DNA of 64,000 bases from Sphingomonas sp. PL-96 (lineage in GTDB: Bacteria; Pseudomonadota; Alphaproteobacteria; Sphingomonadales; Sphingomonadaceae), in assembly GCF_020707215.1 (NCBI RefSeq), contig NZ_JAJFET010000004.1:247458-311457 (forward strand), in the 5' to 3' direction. Shown one piece after another: positions 1 to 9,495 of this stretch (position 1 is the first letter of the stretch; the number at the start of each line of letters is the position of its first letter). Made by a program: the position numbers and the translations under genes. The notes under the pieces were generated by a model. The model was not told where the DNA came from and did not search any database. It saw nothing but the letters and a program-made list of their open reading frames with translations.

Positions 1-607
1 CGTCGACATCCTTGAACAGGCCTGCCTGGACATAATAGGCCTTGGTCGCGAGCAGTTCCTCGGCAACCCCCGGCCACAGCATCAGGCGACCGGGGATGTG
101 GTTCTTCTCCATCACCTGCTTGGCAGCGATTGCGGCTGCGATGACCAGCGGCATGCCCGAATTATGCCCCTCGCCATGGCCCGGAGCACCTTCCAGCAGC
201 GGCTTGACGTTGGGGATGCCCGGCACCTGCGAGACGCCGAGCAGGTCGTCGATGTCGCTGCCCAGCGCGATCAGCGGCCCGCCGCTGCCCCAGGTTGCTG
301 TGAACGCGGTCGGGATGCCGGCCACGCCGCGAGTGACCGTGAAGCCGTTCTTCTCGAGAATGTCGGCGAGATACGCGGAGGTGCGAACTTCCTGAAAGCC
401 GGGTTCGGCATAGGAAAACACCTGGTCGACCATGACCTGGATCTGCTTGGCCTGGGCATCGACAGCGGCAGCCGCGGCAGCCTTCTGAGCCTTGCTCGCG
501 CCCTTCGGCGCGCCCGCGGCTTGAGCGACGACGGGTTGAAGGGCGAGCGCAAGCGCTGATGCGCCAGCCGCAAGAGTACGCAGGCGGTGCGGAATGGACG
601 TGTTCAT
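1..607 (-). CDS. M20-family amidohydrolase (AbgB-like), N-terminal part only
   Basis: The gene starts at ATG 607 and runs off the left edge, so about 202 residues are visible. The start has a good AGGAG ribosome site about 8 nt upstream. A Sec-type signal peptide is followed by an M20/AbgB-like sequence: a region reading YAEPGFQE, a GSDIDDLLG segment and an EGHNSG stretch, where metal-binding residues normally lie. AbgB-like enzymes hydrolyse p-aminobenzoyl-glutamate or other N-acyl amino acids; the true substrate here is unknown. It follows the TBDR gene on the same strand after 22 nt, so receptor and periplasmic hydrolase are probably co-transcribed. The family call is fairly sure and the substrate is not. 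Confidence 0.8.
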   Translation of the reverse strand, partial: MNTSIPHRLRTLAAGASALALALQPVVAQAAGAPKGASKAQKAAAAAAVDAQAKQIQVMVDQVFSYAEPGFQEVRTSAYLADILEKNGFTVTRGVAGIPTAFTATWGSGGPLIALGSDIDDLLGVSQVPGIPNVKPLLEGAPGHGEGHNSGMPLVIAAAIAAKQVMEKNHIPGRLMLWPGVAEELLATKAYYVQAGLFKDVD

Positions 608-629
608 AAGGGCTCCTGGTTCGGCTGCG

Positions 630-3600
630 TCAGAATTTCACGCTGGCGGCGATGCGGAACACCCGCCCGACGACATCGTAGAGTGACCGGTTCGTCTGGG
701 AGTAGGCGGGCACATTGTTTGCGTCCGGGCCGTTGCCGATCAGCACCGGCTTGCGGTTGAACAGGTTGTTGGCGACCAGCGTGAGCCTCGCCTCATGCCC
801 ATCGGCATCGAACTTCACGCTGACGGAGGTATCGACGTAGAAGGCGCCTGCGATGTGGTTGTCGTTGATCGTGCGATACTGGGTCGAGGAGGTCGGGCAG
901 TTTGCCGTGCATTCGATGTAATCGTTGCCGTAGACGCCGTCGCTGAAGCCCCGACCGACGAGATTGAAGGTGAAGGGTTCGACGTCGTAGAAGGCGCTGA
1001 CCCGGTAGATCCAGTTCGGGGCGCTGTAGCTGCCGGCCAGGCTGCCGCCGTTCACCCCGGCATAGTCGATCGGGAAGATCCCGTTGTCGATCACGTTCTG
1101 GATGTAGTGGGTGGCATTGGCATGGATGCTGAGGGTGCCGGGCAGGCCATCCGAAATGCTGCTCAGTGCCGTGCGGTAGCTCGCCTCGATGTCGAAGCCC
1201 TTCTCCTTCTGGCTGGCGAAGTTGAACGGCTGGAGGATGATGCGGCTGAGCGCGCCGTCGGTGTAGACGATGTTGCTGCAATAGGCGTCGATGCCCAGGT
1301 TGTAGCAGTTGTCGACGGTGTTCTGCGACGTGATGGTGCCGATCGCCTTGCGGATGCGGATGTCGTAATAGTCGAACGACGCGCTGAAGCCCGGCAGGAA
1401 ACTGGGCGTGAGCACGATGCCTGCTGTCCAGGTGTTGGCAGCCTCCGGCTTGAGCGCCTGGTTGCCGACGGTGTTTTCGATGAACTGGAACGAGCCCGCA
1501 CCCACCGGCGAGTTCGTCGGCAGGATGACGGTGTTGGTGCGCGCGGTGCCGGCGGCGAACAGCTCCGAAAGATTGGGTGCGCGGATGTCGTGGCTATAGG
1601 TGCCGCGCAGCTTGATGTCGGGAAGCGGCGTGTAGGTGCCGCCGATCTTCCACGTCTGTACCGAGCCGGAGGTCGAATAGTCGGTGTAGCGGCCGGCAGC
1701 GTTGAGCGTGACGCCGGGGAGCAGCGGCGCGTCGATCTCCAGGAACGCCTCCTTCACCGTGTATTGCCCTTGGTTGGGCAGATAGTTGCCGTAGAGCCAG
1801 CGGCTGGTCGTCGTGCCGTTGGCATTGACGACCGGCTGGAACTGCTCTTCGACGAAGCCGCTGATCTGCTCCTTGCGATATTCCCCGCCAAAGGCGATCG
1901 CCAGCGCGCCGCCCGGTAGCTGGAACAGCTGCCCGCTGAGGCTGAACGCGGCGACGTCCTGCTTGATCGTCTCGTTGCGGTAGGGCTGCTCGCCGTAGAT
2001 GTAGGCCAGGGCTTCCGCCGACGGTCCGGTCGTGCCCAGGCGGTCGATCGGCACGCAGCCGTTGCCGGCTGCGGTGAGCGTGGAGCGGCACACGATCGTC
2101 CCGGCGGGGATGCCGGCGGCGTTGCCCGCGGGCGCGAACACCGCATCCTGCGCCAGCGCCATACGCTCGACGCTCCAGGTGTTGGTCAGCTCGGCATGAA
2201 CCTTGGCGGTCCCATGCTGATAATAGGCGTCCCAGCTCCAGCGGTTGTCGAACAACGTGAACTTGCCGGTGGCGCCGGCGACATAGCGGTAGACGTCGCG
2301 GACGTTGTCGCTGCCGGGTACCGGGAACCCGGCATTGCTGGTCCCCATGGTGAACGAGGACGCGCCCGCCGCTGTCAGCGCAGCGGCCACGGACGGATAT
2401 TGCTGCAGCAGATAGGCATTGTCGCGCTGAATGGTGACGCCGGTGCTGGGCGTCTGCTGGTAGAAGCTGGCACCGGTGTAGCGGTTCCAGGAGAACTGGC
2501 CGTACACCTGGAGCGCGTCGGACACGTCGAACGACGTGCGGTTGAACACGCCTATGCGCTCTTCCTTGGGGAGGAGCGAGTTGGTGCCCGCATGGCCCGC
2601 AAGCGTCGTCTGGTAATCGCCGCCGATCATCCACGGGCTCGACACCGAGTTGGTGGTGCCGAAATTAAGCTGCCCGGTCTGGCCATCGCCCTGGAAATAG
2701 GTGCCCCGCAGCGGGCCGGAGGTGATCAGGCCGCCGGCGGTATAGGTGGCGGGACCGAAGCCCGAACCTACCAGCCGCTGCGGTTCGCCGTTGGTGGACG
2801 TATAGGCGGGGTTGTTGATCTGGAAATAGGCGCTGTCGTTCCAGTCCCGGTTGATGCTCGTGACCGCCTCTTGCCGGAAGTATTCGCCGTTCAGCAGGAT
2901 GTGGAGCCGCTCGTCCAATAGGCCGAGCCCGGCACTCGCCGTTACGCGATAGTTGTGGCCGTCGCCATAAGTGGAGATTCCCTGATCGGCCGACAGCTTG
3001 AAGCCCCGGAACCCCTTGTTCAGGATGAAGTTGACAACGCCGCCCACCGCGTCCGAACCATATTGGGCGGATGCGCCGCCGGTGACCACTTCGACGCGCT
3101 CGACCAGGTCCTGCGGGAAGGTGTTGATGTCGACAACGCCGCCGACGGTCGAGGCGACCGAGCGCTGCCCGTCGAGCAGCACCAGCGTCCGGCCCGCGCC
3201 CAGACCACGCAGGCTGATCGAGTTCACCCCGGCAATTCCGTTGGACAGGCTGCCCGAGCTGGTGGCGGCAGTGCCCGATCCGGAGATTGCAGGAAGCTGG
3301 TTGACGAAGTCGGAGATGTTGGCTGGAGCCTGCGCGGCGATCTCAGCCGCGCCGAGCACCGTCACCGGGGTGGGAGCGCTGTAGCCGTCCCGCACGATCC
3401 GGCTGCCGGTTACCGTGACTTCCCCGGCCGCGGCCGCTTCGGGTTCTGCCTCGACCGCCTCGACCGCCTGTACGCTGTCAGCGGTCGGGGGAGCGGAGCT
3501 GGCGGTGCGGGGATTGTTGCCGGATGCAGCGTCCGGCAGGTTGGCCGGATCCGCTGTCAGCACGCCGGCAGTCGGGGCGCTCGATGCGGTCTGCGCCTGG

Positions 3601-3707
3601 ACCGAGGATAGCGGAGCGAGTGCCGCGATCGCCACGGTAGTCATCAGGCCGGCGCGGCCGCACCAGCCACGGCCGCGCGCTGCCGAAACGCGTACAATAT
3701 CCGCCAT
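630..3707 (-). CDS. TonB-dependent receptor
   Basis: Outer-membrane TBDR of 1025 aa with a signal peptide ending near AQA, a low-complexity spacer, then a TonB-box-like VTVTGSR segment around residue 100. The plug carries the usual LRGLGAGRTLVLLDG and VVTGGASAQYGSDAVGGVVN motifs. A beta-barrel follows and ends in an aromatic residue (Phe), as expected. It is closely related to the receptor at 14177-17191, including a matching SDGVY / ECxxNCP stretch near the C terminus. ATG 3707 is preceded by GGGAC. The M20 amidohydrolase lies 22 nt downstream and an Lrp-type regulator upstream on the same strand, suggesting import of a peptide-like or N-acyl amino-acid substrate. The substrate is an inference. 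Confidence 0.93.
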   Translation of the reverse strand: MADIVRVSAARGRGWCGRAGLMTTVAIAALAPLSSVQAQTASSAPTAGVLTADPANLPDAASGNNPRTASSAPPTADSVQAVEAVEAEPEAAAAGEVTVTGSRIVRDGYSAPTPVTVLGAAEIAAQAPANISDFVNQLPAISGSGTAATSSGSLSNGIAGVNSISLRGLGAGRTLVLLDGQRSVASTVGGVVDINTFPQDLVERVEVVTGGASAQYGSDAVGGVVNFILNKGFRGFKLSADQGISTYGDGHNYRVTASAGLGLLDERLHILLNGEYFRQEAVTSINRDWNDSAYFQINNPAYTSTNGEPQRLVGSGFGPATYTAGGLITSGPLRGTYFQGDGQTGQLNFGTTNSVSSPWMIGGDYQTTLAGHAGTNSLLPKEERIGVFNRTSFDVSDALQVYGQFSWNRYTGASFYQQTPSTGVTIQRDNAYLLQQYPSVAAALTAAGASSFTMGTSNAGFPVPGSDNVRDVYRYVAGATGKFTLFDNRWSWDAYYQHGTAKVHAELTNTWSVERMALAQDAVFAPAGNAAGIPAGTIVCRSTLTAAGNGCVPIDRLGTTGPSAEALAYIYGEQPYRNETIKQDVAAFSLSGQLFQLPGGALAIAFGGEYRKEQISGFVEEQFQPVVNANGTTTSRWLYGNYLPNQGQYTVKEAFLEIDAPLLPGVTLNAAGRYTDYSTSGSVQTWKIGGTYTPLPDIKLRGTYSHDIRAPNLSELFAAGTARTNTVILPTNSPVGAGSFQFIENTVGNQALKPEAANTWTAGIVLTPSFLPGFSASFDYYDIRIRKAIGTITSQNTVDNCYNLGIDAYCSNIVYTDGALSRIILQPFNFASQKEKGFDIEASYRTALSSISDGLPGTLSIHANATHYIQNVIDNGIFPIDYAGVNGGSLAGSYSAPNWIYRVSAFYDVEPFTFNLVGRGFSDGVYGNDYIECTANCPTSSTQYRTINDNHIAGAFYVDTSVSVKFDADGHEARLTLVANNLFNRKPVLIGNGPDANNVPAYSQTNRSLYDVVGRVFRIAASVKF

Positions 3708-3973
3708 CGAGATAAGTCCCCCATTGAAGCGTATGCCTCAAGCGGTCCTCTCCTGGCGTCGGCCCCCAATCGGACTTCCGCACAGTCAAAGTTTCTTGGA
3801 ACCAAGGTGTCCCGGCATTTTGTTGCTGAGAGCGTCCCCGTTCGAAGAGAATGTTGCACGAACTCGAACGCAGCGTCCTGCGAAACTTGCCATCCCCAAA
3901 TGCGCTTCGTGCCGGATTCCAGCGTGAAAGCACGTGATCACGCCGGAAGTCGCAACCGAGGCGTGGGGACGGG
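3708..3973. other. Intergenic region between TBDR and Lrp-type genes
   Basis: This 266-nt stretch has no convincing gene. It should contain the promoter and leader of the receptor-amidohydrolase unit and the end of the regulator's transcript. I see no clear operator or terminator. Confidence 0.4.
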
Positions 3974-4471
3974 TCAGCGCCTTCCCTCGAATATCACGGG
4001 CGGAATCACCCGTTGCGTGACCTGACGCATAACAAAGCTGCTGCGGATCTTTGCGACATGCGGAAGCTTCGAGAGTTCGCTCCGGTACACGCGGTCGTAA
4101 TCGCCCAGGGACCGCACATGCACGATCATGATGAAGTCGGTGTCGCCCGAGACAAAGCTGCAGAAGGTCATCGAGGGGCATTGCACCACCGCCGCCTCGA
4201 ACTCGTTGAGGACCTGTTCAGCCTGCGACGCCAGCTCGATCGCGACGAGAACGACGATCCCGACGCCCAGTGCCTCCAGGTTGAGGTTGGCGCTGTACCC
4301 GGTGACAGCTCCGCATTCTTCCAGGATCTTGCGGCGGCGCGCAGCGGCGGTGCTCGACAGATGCACCCGTTCCCCCAAGGCGACGTCCGAAAGGCGGCCA
4401 TCGCGCGCAATCTCTCGAATGATCCGAAAGTCGGTCTGGTCCAGATCTGACAGTTGCAAATCTTCCTGCAA
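3974..4471 (-). CDS. Lrp/AsnC-family transcriptional regulator
   Basis: A 165-aa protein with an N-terminal winged helix-turn-helix (LDQTDFRIIREIARDGR to about residue 60) and a C-terminal RAM/AsnC ligand-binding domain (about residues 70-150, with FIMIVHVRSLGDYDRVYRS). Lrp-type proteins sense amino acids and control their transport or breakdown. The start is TTG at 4471; the AAAGGGGGGCGA just upstream is a strong ribosome site and no ATG fits better. It lies on the same strand upstream of the TBDR and amidohydrolase (gap 3708-3973) and diverges from the metalloprotease gene, so it may control either or both. The target is inferred from position only. Confidence 0.9.
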   Translation of the reverse strand: MQEDLQLSDLDQTDFRIIREIARDGRLSDVALGERVHLSSTAAARRRKILEECGAVTGYSANLNLEALGVGIVVLVAIELASQAEQVLNEFEAAVVQCPSMTFCSFVSGDTDFIMIVHVRSLGDYDRVYRSELSKLPHVAKIRSSFVMRQVTQRVIPPVIFEGRR

Positions 4472-4602
4472 ATCGCCCCCCTTTGCACGAATCCATCAAC
4501 AGGCACCCCGAAGCTGTTAAAAAATGCCAAGAAGCGCAATGCCGCGCGTGCTAATTTTTTGCATTGCAGCAAGCGGTGCGCGGCACAGCAGCGAGGGGGC
4601 AG

Positions 4603-7005
4603 ATGCGGAACATCAAGATTTTGAGCTCAGTGGTATTGGCTGGGCTCGCCTGGACGTCGATGCCAGCCGCGGCGCAACTCGCCCCCGTGCCGGTCCGCGG
4701 CGGTGGCGCGCTGTTGCCGGTTGCCGTGGATCCGGCCGACGGGCGCATCCTGGTCACGTTGCCGCCGGCGGCTGACGACGGCACCCAGGGACGGTTCCTT
4801 TATGCAAGTTCGCTCAAGACCGGGCTCGGCTCCGCGCCCATCCGCCTCGACCACGGGATGCTGGGGGATACGCAGGTGCTCGCCTTCCGCAGGCTGGGCG
4901 GCAAGATGGCGGTGACGTTCGAGAACCCGCGCTTCGTGGCAAGCGGCGATGCGCGAATCCAGACGGGGGCTCGCGAGAATTTTCCCTACAGCGTGGTCGC
5001 TACGGTCGATGTCGTTTCGACCGCGCCATCGGGAGCGGTGACGGTCGATCTTGCTCCGTTCCTGACGCATGACGTGATGAACATCACCGGCGCGCTGAAC
5101 GGCGAGGCCAAGGGCTTCCGGCAAGTCGACAGCCTGAGCGCCGCCGACCCGAAGTCCGTGAAGGTCTTTCCCGACAATATCGAGATGGAGGCGGTGCAGA
5201 CCTATGCCTCCGAGACGCCGGGCAAGGAGATCAGCAACATCGCGCCCGACCCCCGCCAAGTGAGCTTCACCGTCCACCATTCGCTGGTACGGCTGCCTGC
5301 GCCGGGCTTCGTGCCGCGCCGCTTCGACATCCGCTCAGGCACCCACGCGACCCAGATCTATGATTTCGCGACGCCCCTGGGCGCCGACGTGCTGGTCCAG
5401 CTCGCCAATCACTTCCGGCTCGACAAGACCGATCCCGGCGCCGCCCGCTCCCGCGTGAAGAAGCCGATCGTCTTCTACATCGACAACACCGCGCCCGAAC
5501 CGGTCCGCTCGGCCCTGGTCGAGGGCGTGGGCTGGTGGAACCAGGCGTTCGACGCAGCCGGCTATATCGATGCCTTTCAGGCCAAGGTGCTGCCCGCCGA
5601 TGCCGATCCGCAGGACGTGCGCTACAACATCGTCAACTGGGACGCGCGGCTGACGCGCAGCTGGTCCTATGGCGGCGGCATCATCGACCCGCGCACGGGC
5701 GAGATCATCAAGGGCAACGTCGTCCTCGAAGGCTTGCGCCTGCGCCAGGACATCATCCTGTTCGAAGGGCTGGTCGGTACCGCAGGCGACAATTCGGGGG
5801 GCGCCAACGATCCCGTCCGGGTCTCGCTCGCGCGCATCCGGCAGCTTGGCGCGCACGAGGTCGGCCACGCGATCGGCTTTGTCCACAATTTCGCAGGGAG
5901 CCTCCAGGATCGCAGCACGGTGATGGACTATCCCTTTGCCCGCATGGGCCTGCAGGACGGGCGTATCGATCTGGGCGATGCGTATGCGACCGGGATCGGC
6001 AGCTGGGACAAGTTCACCGTCGACTGGCTCTATGGCCAGCCCGCGCCCGGCGTCGATCCGGACGCGGAGGCCGCGCGCAAGGCGACCGCGATCGAGGCTG
6101 CGGGCATGCGCTATCTGACGGACATCGACGGCCGGGCCGACGATCTGGGTGTGCCTGGCGACAATATGTGGACCGAAGGCAACGACCAGCCGGCCGACCT
6201 GGAGCACATGATGGCGGTCCGCCGGGTGGCGCTCGCCAACTTCGGGCCAAGCGTCCTGCACGCGGGCGAGCCGCTCGCCAACTTGCGCCGCAAGTTCGTG
6301 CCGGTGTGGCTGCTCCACCGCTACGAAGTGGCCGCGATCGGGAAGATCGTCGGCGGCGTCCATTATCGCTATGCGGTGGTCGGCGGGAACAGCCCTGAGC
6401 CGACGCCTGCCTCCGCAGCCGAGCAGCTTGCGGCGCTGGATGCGCTACTCGCCACATTGGCACCCCGCGAACTGGCGGTGCCGGCAGCGCTCGAGCTCCA
6501 GCTGTCGTCCGGCGTCAACGGTGGAGCCGATCCCCAGTTCGACACGGAGGTGTTCGACAATGCGGGTGCCGCGGTGTTCGACCCGCTGGTCGCGGCGGAT
6601 GTCGGTGCCCAGCTGACCCTGGCGACGCTGCTTGCGCCGGCGCGGCTGACTCGCCTGTACCTCCAGCACGCCCGCGACGCCTCCCTGCCCGGCCTGGACG
6701 AGCTGCTCGACCGGCTGACTGCGGCAACGCTCACGTCCAGCGACACCGCGCTCGAACGGCGGATCGCGACCCGCACCATCCTCACCCTTGCACGAACCGC
6801 GCGCGAGCCGGGAACCTCGCCGGACGTTGCGGGGGTCCTACAGGGACGGCTCGCCAGCCTCGCCTCCCGCCTGGCGGACGCTCGAGGCAAGGACGAGGGC
6901 GCGACCTGGCAACGCGCGATGGGCGCGATGCTCCGCGATGAGGATGCGCTGACCCGAGAACTCAAGCGGCCGGTGCCGGCGGTACCCCCGGGCATGCCGA
7001 TCTAG
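4603..7005 (+). CDS. Secreted zinc-dependent metalloprotease (DUF5117/DUF4953 type)
   Basis: An 800-aa exported protein. I chose ATG 4603 (MRNIKILSS) over the upstream ATG at 4564 because it follows GAGGGGGCAG and begins a clean signal peptide. The central domain has the extended zinc motif HEVGHAIGFVH, with ligands H418, H422 and H428 and catalytic E419. Layout and length fit the zinc-dependent metalloproteases that carry DUF5117 and DUF4953 domains. These are secreted or periplasmic peptidases of unknown natural substrate. It diverges from the Lrp-type regulator across about 130 nt that includes an inverted repeat GCAATG/CATTGC (4536-4567), which could be an operator. Confidence 0.88.
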   Translation: MRNIKILSSVVLAGLAWTSMPAAAQLAPVPVRGGGALLPVAVDPADGRILVTLPPAADDGTQGRFLYASSLKTGLGSAPIRLDHGMLGDTQVLAFRRLGGKMAVTFENPRFVASGDARIQTGARENFPYSVVATVDVVSTAPSGAVTVDLAPFLTHDVMNITGALNGEAKGFRQVDSLSAADPKSVKVFPDNIEMEAVQTYASETPGKEISNIAPDPRQVSFTVHHSLVRLPAPGFVPRRFDIRSGTHATQIYDFATPLGADVLVQLANHFRLDKTDPGAARSRVKKPIVFYIDNTAPEPVRSALVEGVGWWNQAFDAAGYIDAFQAKVLPADADPQDVRYNIVNWDARLTRSWSYGGGIIDPRTGEIIKGNVVLEGLRLRQDIILFEGLVGTAGDNSGGANDPVRVSLARIRQLGAHEVGHAIGFVHNFAGSLQDRSTVMDYPFARMGLQDGRIDLGDAYATGIGSWDKFTVDWLYGQPAPGVDPDAEAARKATAIEAAGMRYLTDIDGRADDLGVPGDNMWTEGNDQPADLEHMMAVRRVALANFGPSVLHAGEPLANLRRKFVPVWLLHRYEVAAIGKIVGGVHYRYAVVGGNSPEPTPASAAEQLAALDALLATLAPRELAVPAALELQLSSGVNGGADPQFDTEVFDNAGAAVFDPLVAADVGAQLTLATLLAPARLTRLYLQHARDASLPGLDELLDRLTAATLTSSDTALERRIATRTILTLARTAREPGTSPDVAGVLQGRLASLASRLADARGKDEGATWQRAMGAMLRDEDALTRELKRPVPAVPPGMPI

Positions 7006-7006
7006 A

Positions 7007-7026
7007 GCGAGCACCAGAGTGCTCGC
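7007..7026 (+). terminator. Hairpin after metalloprotease gene
   Basis: A perfect 8-bp stem GCGAGCAC/GTGCTCGC with a 4-nt loop begins 1 nt after the stop codon. There is no strong T-run, so its activity as an intrinsic terminator is likely but not certain. Confidence 0.55.
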
Positions 7027-7195
7027 CTTCTTGTCGCGCGTCCTCGCGACGTAGCTCTCAACCGAGGAAATCCGCGCATCCAGCTTCCCGCTTCCGCATC
7101 GGCAGCGGGAAGCGCACGGATCAGCACCACCAGCCGGACCCCTCCGGCGAGACGTTGAAGGTGCCAAGGGGCTAGCGGGCTTTCGACAATGCCTC
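7024..7195 (-). pseudogene. IS6-family transposase remnant with internal deletion
   Basis: On the minus strand the DNA still shows the start of an IS6-type transposase (a KPASP segment and a block matching the SSPEVIRLVVL region, out of frame) joined directly to ESYVARTRDKKA. In complete IS6 transposases these blocks are roughly 100 residues apart. The rest is missing and the frame is broken, so this is a scar and not an active element. The same gene is seen in better state at 31200-31600 and 38270-38453. Confidence 0.6.
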
Positions 7196-9485
7196 ACTGC
7201 GGGATAAGGCGCACACGTTCGATCCCGTATATCGGCCCGCCTTCGGAGGGGATCGTCACGAGGCACAGGTCCGCCTCTCGTTCGTCCGTGCCGAGCGGCG
7301 CAGTCAACACGAACCGATTGGGCGACGCCTCCGGATCGGGGATCGGCAAGGTCGCCACGACTGCGCCTTCGCAGCCGCCCGAGCGGATCACCACGCTGCC
7401 GTAGCGGGTCGGATTGTAGCGCCAGATCACGGCTTCGCGTTGAGGCTGGCGCAGCGCGTAATGGCGGGCCAAGCGGCCCAACGCGACCTCCACCTTGGCG
7501 GCCTGAGCGAGCGGCGCCTTGTGGTACAACCAGCACGTATCGAACAGGTTGACGTTGTACGCAGGCGCGTCCGCGTTGGTGTCGGGATGCAGCGCCACGC
7601 GCAGGCGGATGCCCGCGCCCGGGCAGATGTCCAGCCCAGCGCTGTCCCGGGTCATCAGCGCATCGGCAGTCAAGGCGAACTCGCGCGTGGCGGCCAGCGG
7701 AGCGCCATCCTTTCCAAAGGGGCGTGCGCGCACCCGATCACCCATCGCCAGGGCCAGCGGCCCCCGGTACGTGGAGGAGCGCACGGTCGGCTCGCTGCCA
7801 TCGCGCGTGAACCGAATGGTGCCGTGCTTCGCCTGGTTCGCCAGTGTCACCGTCGCCCGGCGCCGGTCGAGCAGGTCAGCCGCCGGACGATCCGGCGTGA
7901 AGTCGACGGCAAAGGCGCTGTCCGCTGCGCCCACACCCTGCCGGGAATAGCGCGCCATCTGCGGTTCCAGCCGGCTCAGGAAAGCATTCCAGTTCCGCGC
8001 TTCTTTCGACGACCAGGTCAGTTCCGCCAGCGCGTCCAGGCGCGGGAACAGCGCGTGGTCGATCTGGGCCGGCGTCTTGATATACTCCGCCCACAGGTTC
8101 GCCTGGGCACCCAGTACATGGTGCGCCCGATCGGGCGAGAGCTTCGCCGGTATGGGATCGTAGCGGTAGACCGTCTCCAGCGATTGCACGGCAAGCCGCC
8201 CATGCGGCTCGTCGCCGCGTGCGCTTTGCAGATTGTCGAGGTACATCACCGGTCCCGGCGACAGCACCACGTCATGGCCCAGGCCTGCAGCCGCGACCGC
8301 CCCCTCCTCGCCTCGCCAGGACATGACCGTGGCTGAAGCCGGCAGTCCCCCTTCCAGGATTTCGTCCCACCCGATCAGGCGCCGCCCCCGATCCGCCAGG
8401 TACCGGCCGAGCCGGTCAACGAACCAGCTTTGCAGCTCCTCCTCGTTCTTCAGGCCCAGTTTCTTCATCTGGGCCTGCGCAACCGGCGATGTCTGCCACT
8501 GGTGCTTCAATGCTTCGTCGCCGCCCACGTGAATGTAGGTCGACGGGAACACCTCCAGCACCTCGTCCAGCACGCCGGTGATGAAGGTCCAGGCCTGGTC
8601 GTCCGTGCCGAACAGATAGGGATTGATGCCCCATTCCGGCGAAACCACCGGCCGGTCCTTGAACACGCCGGCCTCCGGATAGGAGGCAACGGCCGCCTGC
8701 GCATGGCCCGGCATGTCGATCTCCGGCACGATCGTGACACCACGTTCCCTCGCATAGGCGACCAGATCGCGCAGTTCGTCCTGGGTGAAGAACCCGCCGT
8801 ACCGCTTGCCGTCGTCCGGCCCCCCGGTCGAAGGCCCCTTTCGCCACGCGCCGATCCGCGTCAGTTCGGGAAAGCGCTTGATCTCCATGCGCCAGCCCTG
8901 ATCGTCGGTGAGGTGAAGCTGCAGCATGTTGAGCTTGTGCTGCGCCATCGTGTCGACGACCTTGCGCACCTGTTCGATGGTGGTGAAGTGCCGGGCGACG
9001 TCCAGCATCACGCCCCGCCAGCGAAACCGCGGCCGGTCCTCGATGCGCAGATGCGGCACCGTCACGCCTTTCAGGTCTTGATCGCCGGGCGTCAGAAGCT
9101 GGGCCAGGGTCGCTGCCGCATTGCGCAACCCGGCGTCATCCGCGGCTTCCGCTCGCACGCCGGCGCGGGTGACAGACAGGCGATAGCCCTCCTCGGGCAT
9201 GGAGCCTTTCGCGATGCGCACCAGCCGGATCGCCGCGCGGTTGCCATCCCCCATCACGAGGCGGGGCCCGCCCATCTTTGCAACCAGTTCGGCCAGCCGC
9301 GTGCCCGCCGCCGTGGCTACTGGATCGTCGGATGCGACGGCGATCGTGTCACCGGCGGAGATCCGCAGCGTGCCCCGCTGCGTCTCCAGCATGGCCGGTG
9401 CGGGGATCAGCGGGACGCTGCGTTGCTGTGCGGCCGCCGGCAGCGCGGCCACTGCCGCGGCGAAAATCATCAGCTTTCGTGTCAT
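7194..9485 (-). CDS. Beta-N-acetylhexosaminidase, glycoside hydrolase family 20
   Basis: A 763-aa exported enzyme. ATG 9485 (MTRKLMIF) follows GAGGGGCGGGGC and starts a signal peptide; the longer reading from 9542 would overlap the upstream gene. A GH20b N-terminal domain is followed by the catalytic barrel, with HVGGDE at residues 319-324; D323-E324 is the catalytic pair. A chitobiase-type C-terminal module follows. GH20 enzymes release terminal GlcNAc or GalNAc by substrate-assisted catalysis, from chitin, peptidoglycan or glycoprotein fragments. It is 10 nt downstream of the D-serine dehydratase-like gene on the same strand, so amino sugars and D-amino acids may be handled together. Confidence 0.93.
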   Translation of the reverse strand: MTRKLMIFAAAVAALPAAAQQRSVPLIPAPAMLETQRGTLRISAGDTIAVASDDPVATAAGTRLAELVAKMGGPRLVMGDGNRAAIRLVRIAKGSMPEEGYRLSVTRAGVRAEAADDAGLRNAAATLAQLLTPGDQDLKGVTVPHLRIEDRPRFRWRGVMLDVARHFTTIEQVRKVVDTMAQHKLNMLQLHLTDDQGWRMEIKRFPELTRIGAWRKGPSTGGPDDGKRYGGFFTQDELRDLVAYARERGVTIVPEIDMPGHAQAAVASYPEAGVFKDRPVVSPEWGINPYLFGTDDQAWTFITGVLDEVLEVFPSTYIHVGGDEALKHQWQTSPVAQAQMKKLGLKNEEELQSWFVDRLGRYLADRGRRLIGWDEILEGGLPASATVMSWRGEEGAVAAAGLGHDVVLSPGPVMYLDNLQSARGDEPHGRLAVQSLETVYRYDPIPAKLSPDRAHHVLGAQANLWAEYIKTPAQIDHALFPRLDALAELTWSSKEARNWNAFLSRLEPQMARYSRQGVGAADSAFAVDFTPDRPAADLLDRRRATVTLANQAKHGTIRFTRDGSEPTVRSSTYRGPLALAMGDRVRARPFGKDGAPLAATREFALTADALMTRDSAGLDICPGAGIRLRVALHPDTNADAPAYNVNLFDTCWLYHKAPLAQAAKVEVALGRLARHYALRQPQREAVIWRYNPTRYGSVVIRSGGCEGAVVATLPIPDPEASPNRFVLTAPLGTDEREADLCLVTIPSEGGPIYGIERVRLIPQ

Positions 9486-9495
9486 GCCCCGCCCC